DNA of 64,000 nt from UBA969 sp041694635 (GCA_041694635.1 JBDNHI010000010.1:129517-193516), one strand, 5' to 3'; shown: positions 16,741 through 25,873, counted from the first letter of the stretch. The notes: generated by a model from the sequence alone, not told the origin. Numbers and translations are program-made.

Positions 16741-16768
16741 CCTTCTTGGTCAAGAAGGTACAAGCTCA
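16741..16768 (+). promoter_or_regulatory. Perfect inverted repeat covering the RBS of the next gene
   Basis: CCTTCTTG (16741-16748) and CAAGAAGG (16751-16758) are perfect complements separated by two bases. The right arm contains the only good Shine-Dalgarno (AGAAGG), 10 nt before ATG 16769. Folding in RNA would hide the RBS, so translation may depend on upstream ribosomes, a factor or temperature. An alternative is a protein-binding operator at DNA level. Confidence 0.5.
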
Positions 16769-18442
16769 ATGAGGCCATTTGCAATGCTTCAAAAACACAA
16801 AATATCCTTGATAATAGCCTTGCTGGTTGAATGCATCTTGTTTACCCCTTTGGCGTTGTGCCAACCAATGGTAATGGGGCCAAACTTAGGGCAATCGCCT
16901 GTTTTATGGCTCAACTTTATTGCTCCAGAAGGTGTAAAAACAACCATCTACCCAGGCTACGATAGGCGTTTGACTTTACCAGAAAAACAAGTTGCAGGTT
17001 TTCGCCCCGGGTATGTTTATCGTTTCAAATTGAGTAACCTTCCCGACAACCCTAATGCTGAAATCTACCCAACTTTAGAAGTACGGGGCAGCCTACATAT
17101 GCCCAAAGTTGCAAACCCTTTAAATTTTCCTGCACCCATAAGAATTCATCGACTTGAAATAGAATCAGCCCTAAAAGGAAATTTAGTTACCAAAGTTATT
17201 TATCTCGAAAACTCTGAAAAAGCTGAATCTGTTAGTACCACGATTGACAACCCAATTGAATCGTATGTTCCTTTAGATTCAAACCTCGTCGAAGAAGCAA
17301 GAGACCGTGGCAGGATTATGGTAATCCTCCGAATAGGTGGCAAGTCAATCGATGAAAGGGAACTATTTGCAAACGCAATTCCAGGAACCGTACAATTAGA
17401 AAGCGAAAAGTTCCTGTCTCACCCTAAGCACCCACCTATCATTCCGCACGAAAGTTTTTCTTTTTTCGATCCCAAATTGGGCCCTAGATTTAATAAAGAA
17501 GAACTCCTTTTTGATGGGGGCGACCACTATCCCAAAGCTGGCTATGACACCCAAGGAAACCTTCAGGGCGTAAATCCAGAAGATACAATTGCAGAATATA
17601 CGGATGCAGGTGGAAAGAAAAGAATTGCTCGTTCCAACCGAGTTATTCTATCCGCACCAAGGTTTGCTATTCTTGCTCAGGAAACCATCTGGGGCAATAT
17701 AAATACCGTTCAAAAATTCAACGAACACAAAGCATCAATTGCAGATAGCCAATATCGTACTAATACCCCAAGTTTAAATGCAAGATCGATGGAGCACCTG
17801 AACAGTTTCAAAGCGGGACAAAGACTAAAAGGAACAGAAAATCTTGTAGCACTTGGCGCAATTCATCGCCTCGAAATTATTCGGGCACAAACTCTTGACA
17901 TTTTTACACGCGAAACCATTAATTCAGAAGCAACCTCGGTTAACCAAGATAAACAAAAAATTGCATTAAAACGACAAATAGAAAATGTAAAACGCTTTTC
18001 CTCTTCTCTTGGGCTCCGAGAAAATGTGGCTCTCGAAGGAACCAGCGTTGTAGGCCGCATCGAAAATGGCCCCGTTGTTGTCAAAGCTACTGTTGAAACT
18101 AGAGAAATTGTAATCACCGAAGATGAAGCTAGAGAAATTGAAACCGACAAACCTCTTTCCCTTCTAAAATTAGCTGATACACCAGCGGCTAAAGTCGGTG
18201 AGATTGTAACCTTTACCTTGCGTTACACAAACCTAGGCAGTAAACCAATGTCTGATATTGCTGTAACCGATAGCTTGGCGACCAGACTAGAATATGTAGC
18301 AAATTCAGCAGTTTCAGATCGCGATGCTGTTTTCACAATCCAGAAGAATGAAGCAGGGTCCCTTTCTCTTCGTTGGGAAATCACGGGGAAACTTATGCCA
18401 AAAGAATATGGCATCGTCCGTTTTCAAGCCAAGGTAAGGTAA
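16769..18442 (+). CDS. Secreted protein: planctomycete domain plus DUF11 repeat
   Basis: The 557-residue protein begins with a signal peptide (hydrophobic core SLIIALLVECILFTPLA, cleavage near residue 31; an ATG at 16784 would also work). Residues ~45-215 repeat the domain of the upstream lipoprotein: LNFIAPEGVKTTIYPGYD, YRFKLSNLPDNPNAEIYPTL, NLVTKVIYLENS and EEARDRGRIMVILRIGG match segment by segment. A middle region includes LLFDGGDHYPKAGYDTQG and a likely helical stretch. The end (about 455-557) is a DUF11-type beta-sandwich (LLKLADTPAAKVGEIVTFTL, MSDIAVTDSLATRLEYV), usual in surface and envelope proteins. There are no catalytic motifs. It probably acts as a structural or assembly partner of the lipoprotein in the periplasm or cell surface. 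Function unknown. Confidence 0.78.
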   Translation: MRPFAMLQKHKISLIIALLVECILFTPLALCQPMVMGPNLGQSPVLWLNFIAPEGVKTTIYPGYDRRLTLPEKQVAGFRPGYVYRFKLSNLPDNPNAEIYPTLEVRGSLHMPKVANPLNFPAPIRIHRLEIESALKGNLVTKVIYLENSEKAESVSTTIDNPIESYVPLDSNLVEEARDRGRIMVILRIGGKSIDERELFANAIPGTVQLESEKFLSHPKHPPIIPHESFSFFDPKLGPRFNKEELLFDGGDHYPKAGYDTQGNLQGVNPEDTIAEYTDAGGKKRIARSNRVILSAPRFAILAQETIWGNINTVQKFNEHKASIADSQYRTNTPSLNARSMEHLNSFKAGQRLKGTENLVALGAIHRLEIIRAQTLDIFTRETINSEATSVNQDKQKIALKRQIENVKRFSSSLGLRENVALEGTSVVGRIENGPVVVKATVETREIVITEDEAREIETDKPLSLLKLADTPAAKVGEIVTFTLRYTNLGSKPMSDIAVTDSLATRLEYVANSAVSDRDAVFTIQKNEAGSLSLRWEITGKLMPKEYGIVRFQAKVR

Positions 18443-18461
18443 TTATTGTTTTAGCAAACCA

Positions 18462-18974
18462 CTATTTTTTAGTCTTTTTAAGATATTCTTCTAACTTCGC
18501 AGACAAATTATTCAACTCATTTTCGTCTTTTGCTTGGAGCGAATAAAGAACCTTACCTGCTTTAAAGAAAAATACTTCTGCAATAGAATCAACAGCAAGA
18601 CGGTAAGCTGGGGGCCCACCTTTATATTCAAATCTTCCAACTGGTGTAGCGGACAAATTATTCTCAGTAGCCCACTTAAGCAAACTATTATCTTGACTTC
18701 CATCCTCACTAATCAAACTAACCCAACCCTTAAAATCAGGACGAACCTTGGTATGCTTCTCAATCACCGTTGCAGTTTTTGAGATCCCATCGGAGATTTT
18801 TCTTGTGAATAACACCACGCCTTCCTTATCAGATTGTTCACAGACATAACAATGAAGTTTACCTCGTTCTGCCCCGGAAACGACCAACATCGTGTAAGGG
18901 GGAATTTTTTTATTTAACAAAGGTGAATTTTCATTCATCAGTAGGCTTGGCAAAACAAGTAAAATGAGAAGCAT
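18462..18974 (-). CDS. Hypothetical secreted protein, thioredoxin-like with CxxC
   Basis: The 170-residue product starts with a hydrophobic signal-like helix (MLLILLVLPSLLM). It then has GKLHCYVCEQSDKEGVVLFT, where a CxxC sits at the end of a strand followed by a redoxin-like strand and helix, suggesting a thioredoxin-fold protein. Downstream KGWVSLISEDGS and VDSIAEVFFFKAGKVLYSLQ resemble the later strands of such folds, and the C-terminus is a charged helix. I recall similar uncharacterised planctomycete proteins but assign no function. ATG 18974 has AGGACAGGG upstream with suitable spacing. It converges with the DUF11 protein (stop codons 20 bp apart) and has no operon partner. Confidence 0.65.
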   Translation of the reverse strand: MLLILLVLPSLLMNENSPLLNKKIPPYTMLVVSGAERGKLHCYVCEQSDKEGVVLFTRKISDGISKTATVIEKHTKVRPDFKGWVSLISEDGSQDNSLLKWATENNLSATPVGRFEYKGGPPAYRLAVDSIAEVFFFKAGKVLYSLQAKDENELNNLSAKLEEYLKKTKK

Positions 18975-19071
18975 AGTAATTAACCCTGTCCTTTTTTAAT
19001 CAGTCCATTAATAAATACTAACCTTAACTTAAACAAAAATCAAATGATTGATTATGCTAATGAAAAAAATG

Positions 19072-19089
19072 TACCCTATTTACCCTATT
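19072..19089. repeat. Perfect 9-bp tandem repeat (two copies)
   Basis: TACCCTATT occurs twice head to tail (19072-19080 and 19081-19089) in the 284-bp intergenic region upstream of kdsD. It could be a paired regulator site in the kdsD promoter region, but two copies of an AT-rich 9-mer may also be chance. Confidence 0.4.
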
Positions 19090-19258
19090 TAAACAAAGGC
19101 AAGATATACAATTTAGGCCTCAGTTCTACGGTCGATCTTGACGAATAACCTAGATAAAGCGATCTTGTAAAATTAGATGCTTTTAGTGCATAGGAAAGCA
19201 CTTAGGCAAATAGTTTGAAAAGTTGACTCGATAAAAATCGAGTTGCCAAGGAAGGCAT

Positions 19259-20305
19259 ATGATAAAGTCTGAAACTGCTGGCATTGAATTTATTAACTCT
19301 CAAGCAATTGCTTTTGCAAGAGAAGTATTGCACGAAGAATCAGCGGCACTTTGCCTTGTTGCAGATCGATTAGATGAAAATTTTCTTGCCGCTCTTCAAG
19401 TAATTTACGAAATGACACGCAAGAAAATAGGTAGAATTGCAATCACTGGTACAGGTAAAAGTGCCGATGTCGGACTCAAAATGGTGGGCACCCTTAACTC
19501 TACAGGCACACGAAGCTATTTCCTTGACGCAGTTCGAGCAGTCCACGGTGACCTAGGAATGCTTCACCCCGAAGACATCGCTTTAGTTTTATCTCATAGT
19601 GGCGAAAGTGAAGAAATCATCAGGCTACTAGGCCCTCTTCAAGAACATTGCAAAAAAATCATCGGCCTAACTGGAAACAAATACAGCACTCTAGGAAAAA
19701 AATCAGATATCACAATTGCCTATGGCCCCTTAGAAGAAGTTTGCCCTTTAGGACTTGCCCCATCGGCAAGCAGTACATCTATGATCGCATTAGGTGACGC
19801 AATGGCTTTTTGCCTAAGTAAAGCGAATGAATTTTGTCAGGAAGATTTTGCAAAGTTTCACCCCGCGGGAAGTTTAGGAAAGAAACTGATGCGGGTCGAA
19901 ACCGTTATGCGACACGGCCACGAACTCCGACTAGCAAGTGCCCAAGACACCGTGAGAATGGTATTTTCGAAAGCAAGCCAACCTGGGCGAAGAACGGGAG
20001 CAGTTATTCTCCTAGACTCCCAAGAAAAACTTTGTGGCATCTTCACGGATAGCGACTTAGCTCGGTTAATTGAAAACAGAAATGACCTTGCCCTAGATAA
20101 ACCTATTTACGAGGTTATGACAAAAAACCCAATCACGATTGCTATTGGCTCCAAAGTTGTTGATGCAATTGAACTAATGAAACATAGAAAACTTAGCGAA
20201 CTGCCTGTTGTTGATAAAAATAATTCACCTCAAGGACTTCTCGATATTACTGATTTAATTAGCCTTGCTCCAAGTATGGTAATTCCTTCCACCAAGGTGG
20301 CTTAA
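19259..20305 (+). CDS. kdsD: Arabinose-5-phosphate isomerase (KdsD/KpsF type)
   Basis: KdsD interconverts ribulose-5-phosphate and arabinose-5-phosphate, the first step to the LPS sugar KDO. The 348-residue protein has an N-terminal SIS domain (about 35-195) with the phosphosugar loop ITGTGKSADVGLKMVGTLNS, the block VHGDLGMLHPEDIALVLSHS and the family's HPAGSLGKKL. Two CBS domains follow (about 215-340; VMTKNPITIAIGSKVVDAIE, LPVVDKN). Length and order match KdsD/GutQ/KpsF. The RBS is AAGGAAGG just before ATG 19259. kdsC follows 11 nt downstream and a giant Lpt-like gene comes next, forming a coherent LPS operon; this context argues for KdsD rather than a sugar-capsule KpsF. Confidence 0.93.
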   Translation: MIKSETAGIEFINSQAIAFAREVLHEESAALCLVADRLDENFLAALQVIYEMTRKKIGRIAITGTGKSADVGLKMVGTLNSTGTRSYFLDAVRAVHGDLGMLHPEDIALVLSHSGESEEIIRLLGPLQEHCKKIIGLTGNKYSTLGKKSDITIAYGPLEEVCPLGLAPSASSTSMIALGDAMAFCLSKANEFCQEDFAKFHPAGSLGKKLMRVETVMRHGHELRLASAQDTVRMVFSKASQPGRRTGAVILLDSQEKLCGIFTDSDLARLIENRNDLALDKPIYEVMTKNPITIAIGSKVVDAIELMKHRKLSELPVVDKNNSPQGLLDITDLISLAPSMVIPSTKVA

Positions 20306-20316
20306 TAAAGAACCCC

Positions 20317-20862
20317 ATGAACTTCACAGCAACCATCAACCCTTCACTTTCTGAACGATGCCGAAACATTAAGCTTCTTGCAATGGATGTTGATGGTGTT
20401 CTAACTCAGGGTGGAATTATTCATGATGGAACAGGAAAAGAGTGGAAAGTTTTTCATGTTAGAGATGGATCGGTTTTAAAAAACCTTAAAAAGCAGGGCC
20501 TCATAACTGCAATTATTACGGGAAGAACTTCTATTGTCGTAGATTACCGAGCTAAAGAACTTGATTTCGATATGGTTTTTCAAGGTGTTAGCAACAAAAC
20601 AAAAGCTCTAGCAGAGATAATAAAATCCACAGGCTTTGCACCAAATGAAATTGCTTATATAGGTGATGATCTAGCTGATGTTTCGATTTTAAAAGCATGT
20701 GGGCTAGCGGGCGCGCCTAAAGATGCTTGTTATGCAGTGCGTAGTTGTGCGCATTTTATTAGCAAGCAATTAGGTGGGAAAGCTGCCGTTCGCGAATTCG
20801 TGGAATTAATACTTAATACTCAAAACAAATGGGAATCTCTATGTGCAGCACACCAAGGCTAA
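20317..20862 (+). CDS. kdsC: 3-deoxy-D-manno-octulosonate 8-phosphate phosphatase
   Basis: KdsC removes the phosphate from KDO-8-phosphate before activation by KdsB. The 181-residue HAD-superfamily protein has motif I AMDVDGVLTQGG (nucleophile and acid aspartates), motif II IITGRTS, the KdsC-typical FQGVSNKTKAL containing the conserved lysine, and motif IV YIGDDLADVSILKACGLAG. Length and the lack of a cap domain agree with the family's C0 type. It lies 11 nt downstream of kdsD with little RBS of its own, so translational coupling is likely, and the next gene starts 33 nt later. Confidence 0.93.
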   Translation: MNFTATINPSLSERCRNIKLLAMDVDGVLTQGGIIHDGTGKEWKVFHVRDGSVLKNLKKQGLITAIITGRTSIVVDYRAKELDFDMVFQGVSNKTKALAEIIKSTGFAPNEIAYIGDDLADVSILKACGLAGAPKDACYAVRSCAHFISKQLGGKAAVREFVELILNTQNKWESLCAAHQG

Positions 20863-20895
20863 ATCACAGAACCTGTTGCAAGGAGTGTTTCTAAA

Positions 20896-23800
20896 GTGTG
20901 GACTCCGAAGCGGATTTTAATTCTTGGGTTCGGGTTCACCCTTTTTATGACCCTGTACTTCGTTTATGCTTGGTTCTTGGGGGCAATTGATGGGCTGCCC
21001 CCACTACCCTACGCATTTAGCGCTCGGGCCAAAGAAACTCTACCACCATTACCAGTAAAACCAACCAGTAGGGTTGTTACAAAATTACAACAAGCCTTTG
21101 GCCTAGATTGCCCTGAAGTTCAAAGAAAAATAAAAATTGAGTTAAACTCTCGAAGTATGGTTTTTGCTGCAGATAGTTTCCAAATTGAACCAGATGGCAG
21201 AGTTCGGTTATTACCTTTGAGCTTGGTTGTTTACAACAAAGATAAAAATGATGCTCGCCCAGTTGAAATCAATACTATCCGAGGCGATGTTGCTTTTCTT
21301 AAATTCGATCGCCCCGTTGTAAACTTAACTGATGTGGGAAATAGGAAGGTAATAGGCGGAGAAATATCAGGGAAAATCGAAATTGTAAACAATCGAAAAA
21401 CGCCTTCCAGAGATGATGACCTTTTTATTTTTATACCCCAAGGCCCCTTATTTTATCAAGAAAACAAACAGCTTATCTGGACTGAGGATTCAATTCATCT
21501 CACCGATAACCATAGTAAGCCAAGACCAACCGAAGTTCATGGACTAGGTATGGAAATGGAACTTCTGACGGAATCGACGCTGCCAACTGCAACTCCAATA
21601 AAGAAAACAAAAAGCGATAACATTCTTGGAGTTAAAAGAATTAAACTGCTATCCAATGTTGATATGCATCTTTATGTAGATAATGATTCCAGCTTTTTAG
21701 GTGCAACTTCTTCAAAAGATGAAAAGAAACCCACCGTATCAGGAACTCCAAAAGAGAAAGCCCATATTGGAATTAAGACCCAAGGAACATTCGATTATTT
21801 CATTCAAAAAGGCAGAGATATTGCTGTTTTTGATGCGTGTATTAAACCGGGAACCCCAACACGGGATGTCATCGTTACTCGCCATCACGAAAATATTGGA
21901 CAAATTGACCAACTCATTTGTGAAAAACTCGAAATCAATCTGAAGAGAAAAGATAATTCAGGCACCTCATCAAGTATTGAAAACGAAGAAAAAAGTTTAG
22001 ATTCTGGAATTGATATCGAGAATGTTAGAGCAATCGGAAAAGAAGTAATCTTAATCTCGGAAGAAGAAAAGCTAGAAGCACACGGAGATAATTTCTTTTA
22101 TGATGCCAATACATCAACGGCCACCTTAAAAGGTACTCCAGAAATGTGGGCGGTAAAGGAAAACAATATTTTACATTCTATCGAAATGACCATAATTAAT
22201 AAAAAGGGTGATCCTAAAGACCCTAAATCAAAGTCTTATCAAACCGCAACTGCAAAGGGGCCAGGTTGGATCGATATCACGGACAAAGATAAAAAAAAAC
22301 AGGCAAAACCTATTCGTGCGACTTGGAAAGATCAACTAATTTCAACCCGCGAAGGTCTGATGGATTTGCTTATACTTACCGGAGATGCGAAATTCGCAGA
22401 CCCTGCCAAAGATCAGAATTTACAAGCAGATACTTTGAAAGTCTGGCTGAAATCCCCAGATATTATTACACCGATTTCTAAAACTTTAATAAGCAAAGAA
22501 TCTTCCCCTGCAAAGGGAACTACCGGAGGATCGGGGAAAAAACTTTATCGCGTTGAGGCTATGGGCAATGTTTCCGCTGATTCTCGTGACCTAATCATTC
22601 GAGATAGTGGCAGGCTATCAGTTTGGTTCAAGGATATTACACCAGAGAAAACCTTTTCAGAAAAAGCCCTTACTGTAAGCAACAATCCAATCGAGAACCC
22701 TTCTAAGGCTACGACTGCAAATCAAAACCCTCAAAATCCAATCCCTCCAGTTTCCACCATTCCTAATACCGAATTGAAAATTGATGGTGCTAATAAAGAT
22801 CTTAAAAATAATACTGCTAGGCCAATTCATTTATCTGCTAGATCAATTGAAGCGTGGGCTAATCAAATCGAAAACAAAAACCATCTAGAAAAACTTTGGA
22901 CCGAAGGATCGGTTACCGTACAGCAAGATTCTGAAAAACCAGGGGAAAAGGGTGTCGATATCAAGGGAGATACCTTGCATATGACTGCACACCCAGATGG
23001 AAATTTCCTTGTTGTTACTGGTGACTTGGCTCAACTTAGAATGGATAAAATGCTTATCGTTGGACCCGAAGTTAACATTGACCAAGCTACCAACAAAGCG
23101 TGGGTCAACGGGGTTGGAGCTATGCAAATGGAAAGTACTACTAACTTCCAAGGTACTAAACTTAACAAAGCAGTTCCGATGGAAGTACACTGGAACAAAT
23201 CAATGTTTTTTAACGGGAAGTTTGCGGAATTTCATGGCGGTATTCAGGCAGAGCAGGAAAACTCTAGACTGGCTTGCCAATCACTTCAAGTGTTTTTTGA
23301 TAAGGCCGTCTCGCTTAAAGGTGGAAACAAGAACGAACAATCGGCCAGAGTTCAGAATCTTGTTTGCGACCGAAGCGTAAGGGTTGAAGAAATCTTGCGA
23401 GAGGATGATAAAATAATTAAGTATCACCGTATTCAAGCCGTCACACTTTCTATGAACCGTTTAGATAAAGAAGATGGGGATGGAAATGAAGAAATCAAGA
23501 TTAAGGATAATAGCAAAGCAAAAGATTCTGGCGATGGCAATGAAGTGCGTGCTTCTGGCCCTGGGGAAGTTCGAATTATGCAAAGGGGCGGGGGTGAGCC
23601 TGTTCTAGCTCCACTTTCACCAGACAACCAGAAAAATATCGAAACTAAAATCGGAAGCAAAACTGTTTCCGATGAAATGAAATTAACCCAAGTTAATTTC
23701 CTTAGAAGTATGTATGGAAATAGCAAACGCAACACCGCTACTTTTCTAGAGAATGTCCGCGTGCTTAATTTCCCCTGCGATAACCCAAACATTGATATCG

Positions 23801-24153
23801 ATCTTGAATCTGTTATGGATCATCTCCCTAAGGGAGGAATGTACCTACGATGCGATAGGTTGGATGTACTAAGTAAACAAGGTGCAAGTAAGACCCAACA
23901 AGAAATGATTGCCAAAGGCCGAGTTATGGTTCAAGCCCAAGAGTTTTGGGGTCGTGCTGAACAAGTTTCGTACGAAGAAGCCAAGGAACTTGTGATTTTC
24001 TACGGCGGCGAAACTGGTCTTGCGACTTTATACAAAAAGACTAGGCAAGGTGTTCCACCAGAAGAAATCAAAGGAAAAAAGATTACCTACAACCGTTTAT
24101 CAGGGCAATTTAAAATCGATGAAGGCCGCTGGCTAAATGGTGGTTCCAACTAA
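20896..24153 (+). CDS. Giant LptC/LptA (OstA)-like LPS transport protein
   Basis: This 1085-residue protein has one N-terminal membrane anchor (ILILGFGFTLFMTLYFVYAW) and a long extracytoplasmic part. That part is built of repeated beta-rich segments of the OstA/LptA/LptC kind: units with 'layer name' strands such as VRAIGKEVILISEEEKLEAH, LWTEGSVTVQQDSEKPGEKG, DTLHMTAHPDGNFLVVTGDL, RLACQSLQVFFD and EMIAKGRVMVQAQEFWGRAE can be followed about five times. The spacing suggests a continuous beta-taco groove for lipid. In Lpt systems LptC anchors and LptA bridges lipopolysaccharide across the periplasm; here both roles may sit in one polypeptide. Start GTG 20896 has AGGAG ten bases upstream. Position directly after kdsD-kdsC supports an LPS role. 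The Lpt assignment is inference by fold pattern; no lptB or lptD lies in the window. Confidence 0.7.
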   Translation: MWTPKRILILGFGFTLFMTLYFVYAWFLGAIDGLPPLPYAFSARAKETLPPLPVKPTSRVVTKLQQAFGLDCPEVQRKIKIELNSRSMVFAADSFQIEPDGRVRLLPLSLVVYNKDKNDARPVEINTIRGDVAFLKFDRPVVNLTDVGNRKVIGGEISGKIEIVNNRKTPSRDDDLFIFIPQGPLFYQENKQLIWTEDSIHLTDNHSKPRPTEVHGLGMEMELLTESTLPTATPIKKTKSDNILGVKRIKLLSNVDMHLYVDNDSSFLGATSSKDEKKPTVSGTPKEKAHIGIKTQGTFDYFIQKGRDIAVFDACIKPGTPTRDVIVTRHHENIGQIDQLICEKLEINLKRKDNSGTSSSIENEEKSLDSGIDIENVRAIGKEVILISEEEKLEAHGDNFFYDANTSTATLKGTPEMWAVKENNILHSIEMTIINKKGDPKDPKSKSYQTATAKGPGWIDITDKDKKKQAKPIRATWKDQLISTREGLMDLLILTGDAKFADPAKDQNLQADTLKVWLKSPDIITPISKTLISKESSPAKGTTGGSGKKLYRVEAMGNVSADSRDLIIRDSGRLSVWFKDITPEKTFSEKALTVSNNPIENPSKATTANQNPQNPIPPVSTIPNTELKIDGANKDLKNNTARPIHLSARSIEAWANQIENKNHLEKLWTEGSVTVQQDSEKPGEKGVDIKGDTLHMTAHPDGNFLVVTGDLAQLRMDKMLIVGPEVNIDQATNKAWVNGVGAMQMESTTNFQGTKLNKAVPMEVHWNKSMFFNGKFAEFHGGIQAEQENSRLACQSLQVFFDKAVSLKGGNKNEQSARVQNLVCDRSVRVEEILREDDKIIKYHRIQAVTLSMNRLDKEDGDGNEEIKIKDNSKAKDSGDGNEVRASGPGEVRIMQRGGGEPVLAPLSPDNQKNIETKIGSKTVSDEMKLTQVNFLRSMYGNSKRNTATFLENVRVLNFPCDNPNIDIDLESVMDHLPKGGMYLRCDRLDVLSKQGASKTQQEMIAKGRVMVQAQEFWGRAEQVSYEEAKELVIFYGGETGLATLYKKTRQGVPPEEIKGKKITYNRLSGQFKIDEGRWLNGGSN

Positions 24154-24154
24154 A

Positions 24155-24189
24155 AAAGGCCCCTGCTTCATTCCAAAACAAGGGCCTTT
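24155..24189. terminator. Bidirectional terminator
   Basis: AAAGGCCC (24155-24162) and GGGCCTTT (24182-24189) form a perfect 8-bp stem between the convergent Lpt-like gene and the DUF1080 gene, with A-rich flank on one side and T-run on the other, so it can serve both directions. Confidence 0.8.
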
Positions 24190-24210
24190 AAACTTTGCAA
24201 CCTCCATAAA

Positions 24211-24831
24211 TTATGGAAGTTCAATTATTTCCATTTTTTTAATTATCACTTTTGAACCAGGGTCGTGTTGCTGAATTGCAAAATGACCCTCGGTAATCTT
24301 AGCTTTATCACCTGTCAACTTAGTATCCACAGTTATCTTACCGTTAACTTTGATCACAATATGATCACCATCTGCCAAAACTTCTTGGGTAAAAAAAGTG
24401 TCAGGTTTAACAAGTTGTTCATAAATAAGGCAATCTTTTACATTATAAAGACTTCCAGTACGAACTTTATCACCGCCAGTACTATTAATTTGTGCTTCTA
24501 AACCTGGAGGAAAAGCCTTAGCAAACTTGGTACGAAAATACTGGCCACTGTTACCTTTATCACTGATCGAAACTTCAACTTTGAACTTAAAGTTTTTATA
24601 GTTTCCTTTTTCGCTAAAAAGATGACCTGCTGGCCCCGTACCAACGATCATACCATCAACAACTTCCCATTTTGCTTTATCATCGGGATGGGTTTTCCAC
24701 CCAGTAAGGTCTTTGCCATTAAAAATCGAGATCCACTTTTCTTCACCTTCTGCAGCGGAGCCAAACCCCTGAAAAAGTAGTGTGGAAATCATCAAAGAGA
24801 AAATCAACCTAAGCCAAGTCATACGATTCAT
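24211..24831 (-). CDS. DUF1080 protein (3-keto-disaccharide hydrolase family)
   Basis: The 206-residue secreted protein has a signal peptide (MNRMTWLRLIFSLMISTLLF, cleavage near GSA-A) and one DUF1080 jelly-roll domain, recognised by WISIFNGKDLTGWKTHPDDK, the segment VVDGMIVGTGPAGHLFSEKG, the DKGNSGQYFR block (the family's 'GNSG' motif), GLEAQINS, and the C-terminal EGHFAIQQHDPGSKVIIKKM. DUF1080 proteins are abundant in Planctomycetes. Some members hydrolyse 3-keto-glycosides generated by sugar oxidation, with lamarinase-like folds. It fits with the PVC-type oxidoreductase elsewhere in the window. RBS AGGGGG precedes ATG 24831. The substrate is unknown. Confidence 0.88.
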   Translation of the reverse strand: MNRMTWLRLIFSLMISTLLFQGFGSAAEGEEKWISIFNGKDLTGWKTHPDDKAKWEVVDGMIVGTGPAGHLFSEKGNYKNFKFKVEVSISDKGNSGQYFRTKFAKAFPPGLEAQINSTGGDKVRTGSLYNVKDCLIYEQLVKPDTFFTQEVLADGDHIVIKVNGKITVDTKLTGDKAKITEGHFAIQQHDPGSKVIIKKMEIIELP

Positions 24832-24915
24832 CTTAACCCCCTAAAAAATCTAAAGTGTATAAAATCTATCAAGAGCATAACTAATTTCAAAATATCTGAA
24901 ACAAAAAAACAAAGG

Positions 24916-25845
24916 TTAGCCTTCATTTCTGATTTCAACTTTATTTCTCTCAGGCAAATAACGCCAACACAAGGCAGATATTAACAAAACCCCACCTATC
25001 CAAGTGCTGAGGGTCGGCATATCTTTCTCTGGTGCGATCATAAATGCCCAGATTGGATTTAATATTGGCTCCAACAAAGTAAGGATTCCTGCTTCCTGAG
25101 GACTAATTACTTTCAAACTTCGTGCGGTCAGCATATAAGGCAATCCCAGTTGAAAAAAGCCAAACAAAAAAAGAATGATTAACTGTTTTGAAGTTGGGAA
25201 AGGCATCAAAATTACAAAAGGTAAAAGTAGCAGTGCAGCAACAGAAAGATTGACGAAAGTAACCCAAGCAGCGGCAATATTGACCTGAAAACGAATGCCA
25301 ATAATAACAAGAGCATAAGTAAAACCACTGCCTAAAGCAATTAGAATGACTACTCCTTCACCGGCGTGCCACCCTCCAGCAACGATAACAAGAATGCCTA
25401 AAATTGCTGGTATAATTGCCTGAATTACCTTCCTATCTGGTTTTTCTTTCAAAAAACATACCGAGAAAAGCACAAACCAAACTAAGGAAGTATATTGCAA
25501 AAGAATAGCATTGGCGGCGGTGCCTAAAGCAAGTGCCGTAACAAAGAGCGCATTCATAATTGCAAAACTTAATGCTGTGGGAACCATAGACTTTTGGAAT
25601 TTCATATCTCGATAACGCACAAAAAAAGCGATACCCAAGGCAGCAAAAAGAACACGGAAAAATGCCATTTGCAAAGGATGAATTTCAATGGCTTCATTAA
25701 TTCCGAAAGTGCCCTGCAACCATCTTGTGAAAAGCCCACTGGTGCTCCAAAGAATCGAAGCGAGAATTAGCAGTAATCTTGCTTGGTTACGATTGCCGGA
25801 TGAATTTTTTTCAATTTCGATAAGTGCCATAAATCCTGAAATCAT
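24916..25845 (-). CDS. EamA/DMT-family transporter
   Basis: The 309-residue protein has ten hydrophobic segments in two five-helix EamA halves. Typical markers are the first helix LASILWSTSGLFTRWLQG, the block FFRVLFAALGIAFFV, and in the second half LLEPILNPIWAFMIAPE, where the Glu-Pro-x-x-x-P pattern is a signature of RhaT/YdcZ-like metabolite exporters. Members move amino acids, sugars or nucleotides across the inner membrane; the substrate here is not predictable. The in-frame ATG at 25830 (just after AGGA) is an alternative start, making a 304-residue protein. It lies 28 nt downstream of the GNAT gene, so the two form a likely minus-strand operon. Confidence 0.85.
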   Translation of the reverse strand: MISGFMALIEIEKNSSGNRNQARLLLILASILWSTSGLFTRWLQGTFGINEAIEIHPLQMAFFRVLFAALGIAFFVRYRDMKFQKSMVPTALSFAIMNALFVTALALGTAANAILLQYTSLVWFVLFSVCFLKEKPDRKVIQAIIPAILGILVIVAGGWHAGEGVVILIALGSGFTYALVIIGIRFQVNIAAAWVTFVNLSVAALLLLPFVILMPFPTSKQLIILFLFGFFQLGLPYMLTARSLKVISPQEAGILTLLEPILNPIWAFMIAPEKDMPTLSTWIGGVLLISALCWRYLPERNKVEIRNEG

Positions 25846-25873
25846 TCTGAATGCTTAGCAGCAAACTCTTGGC

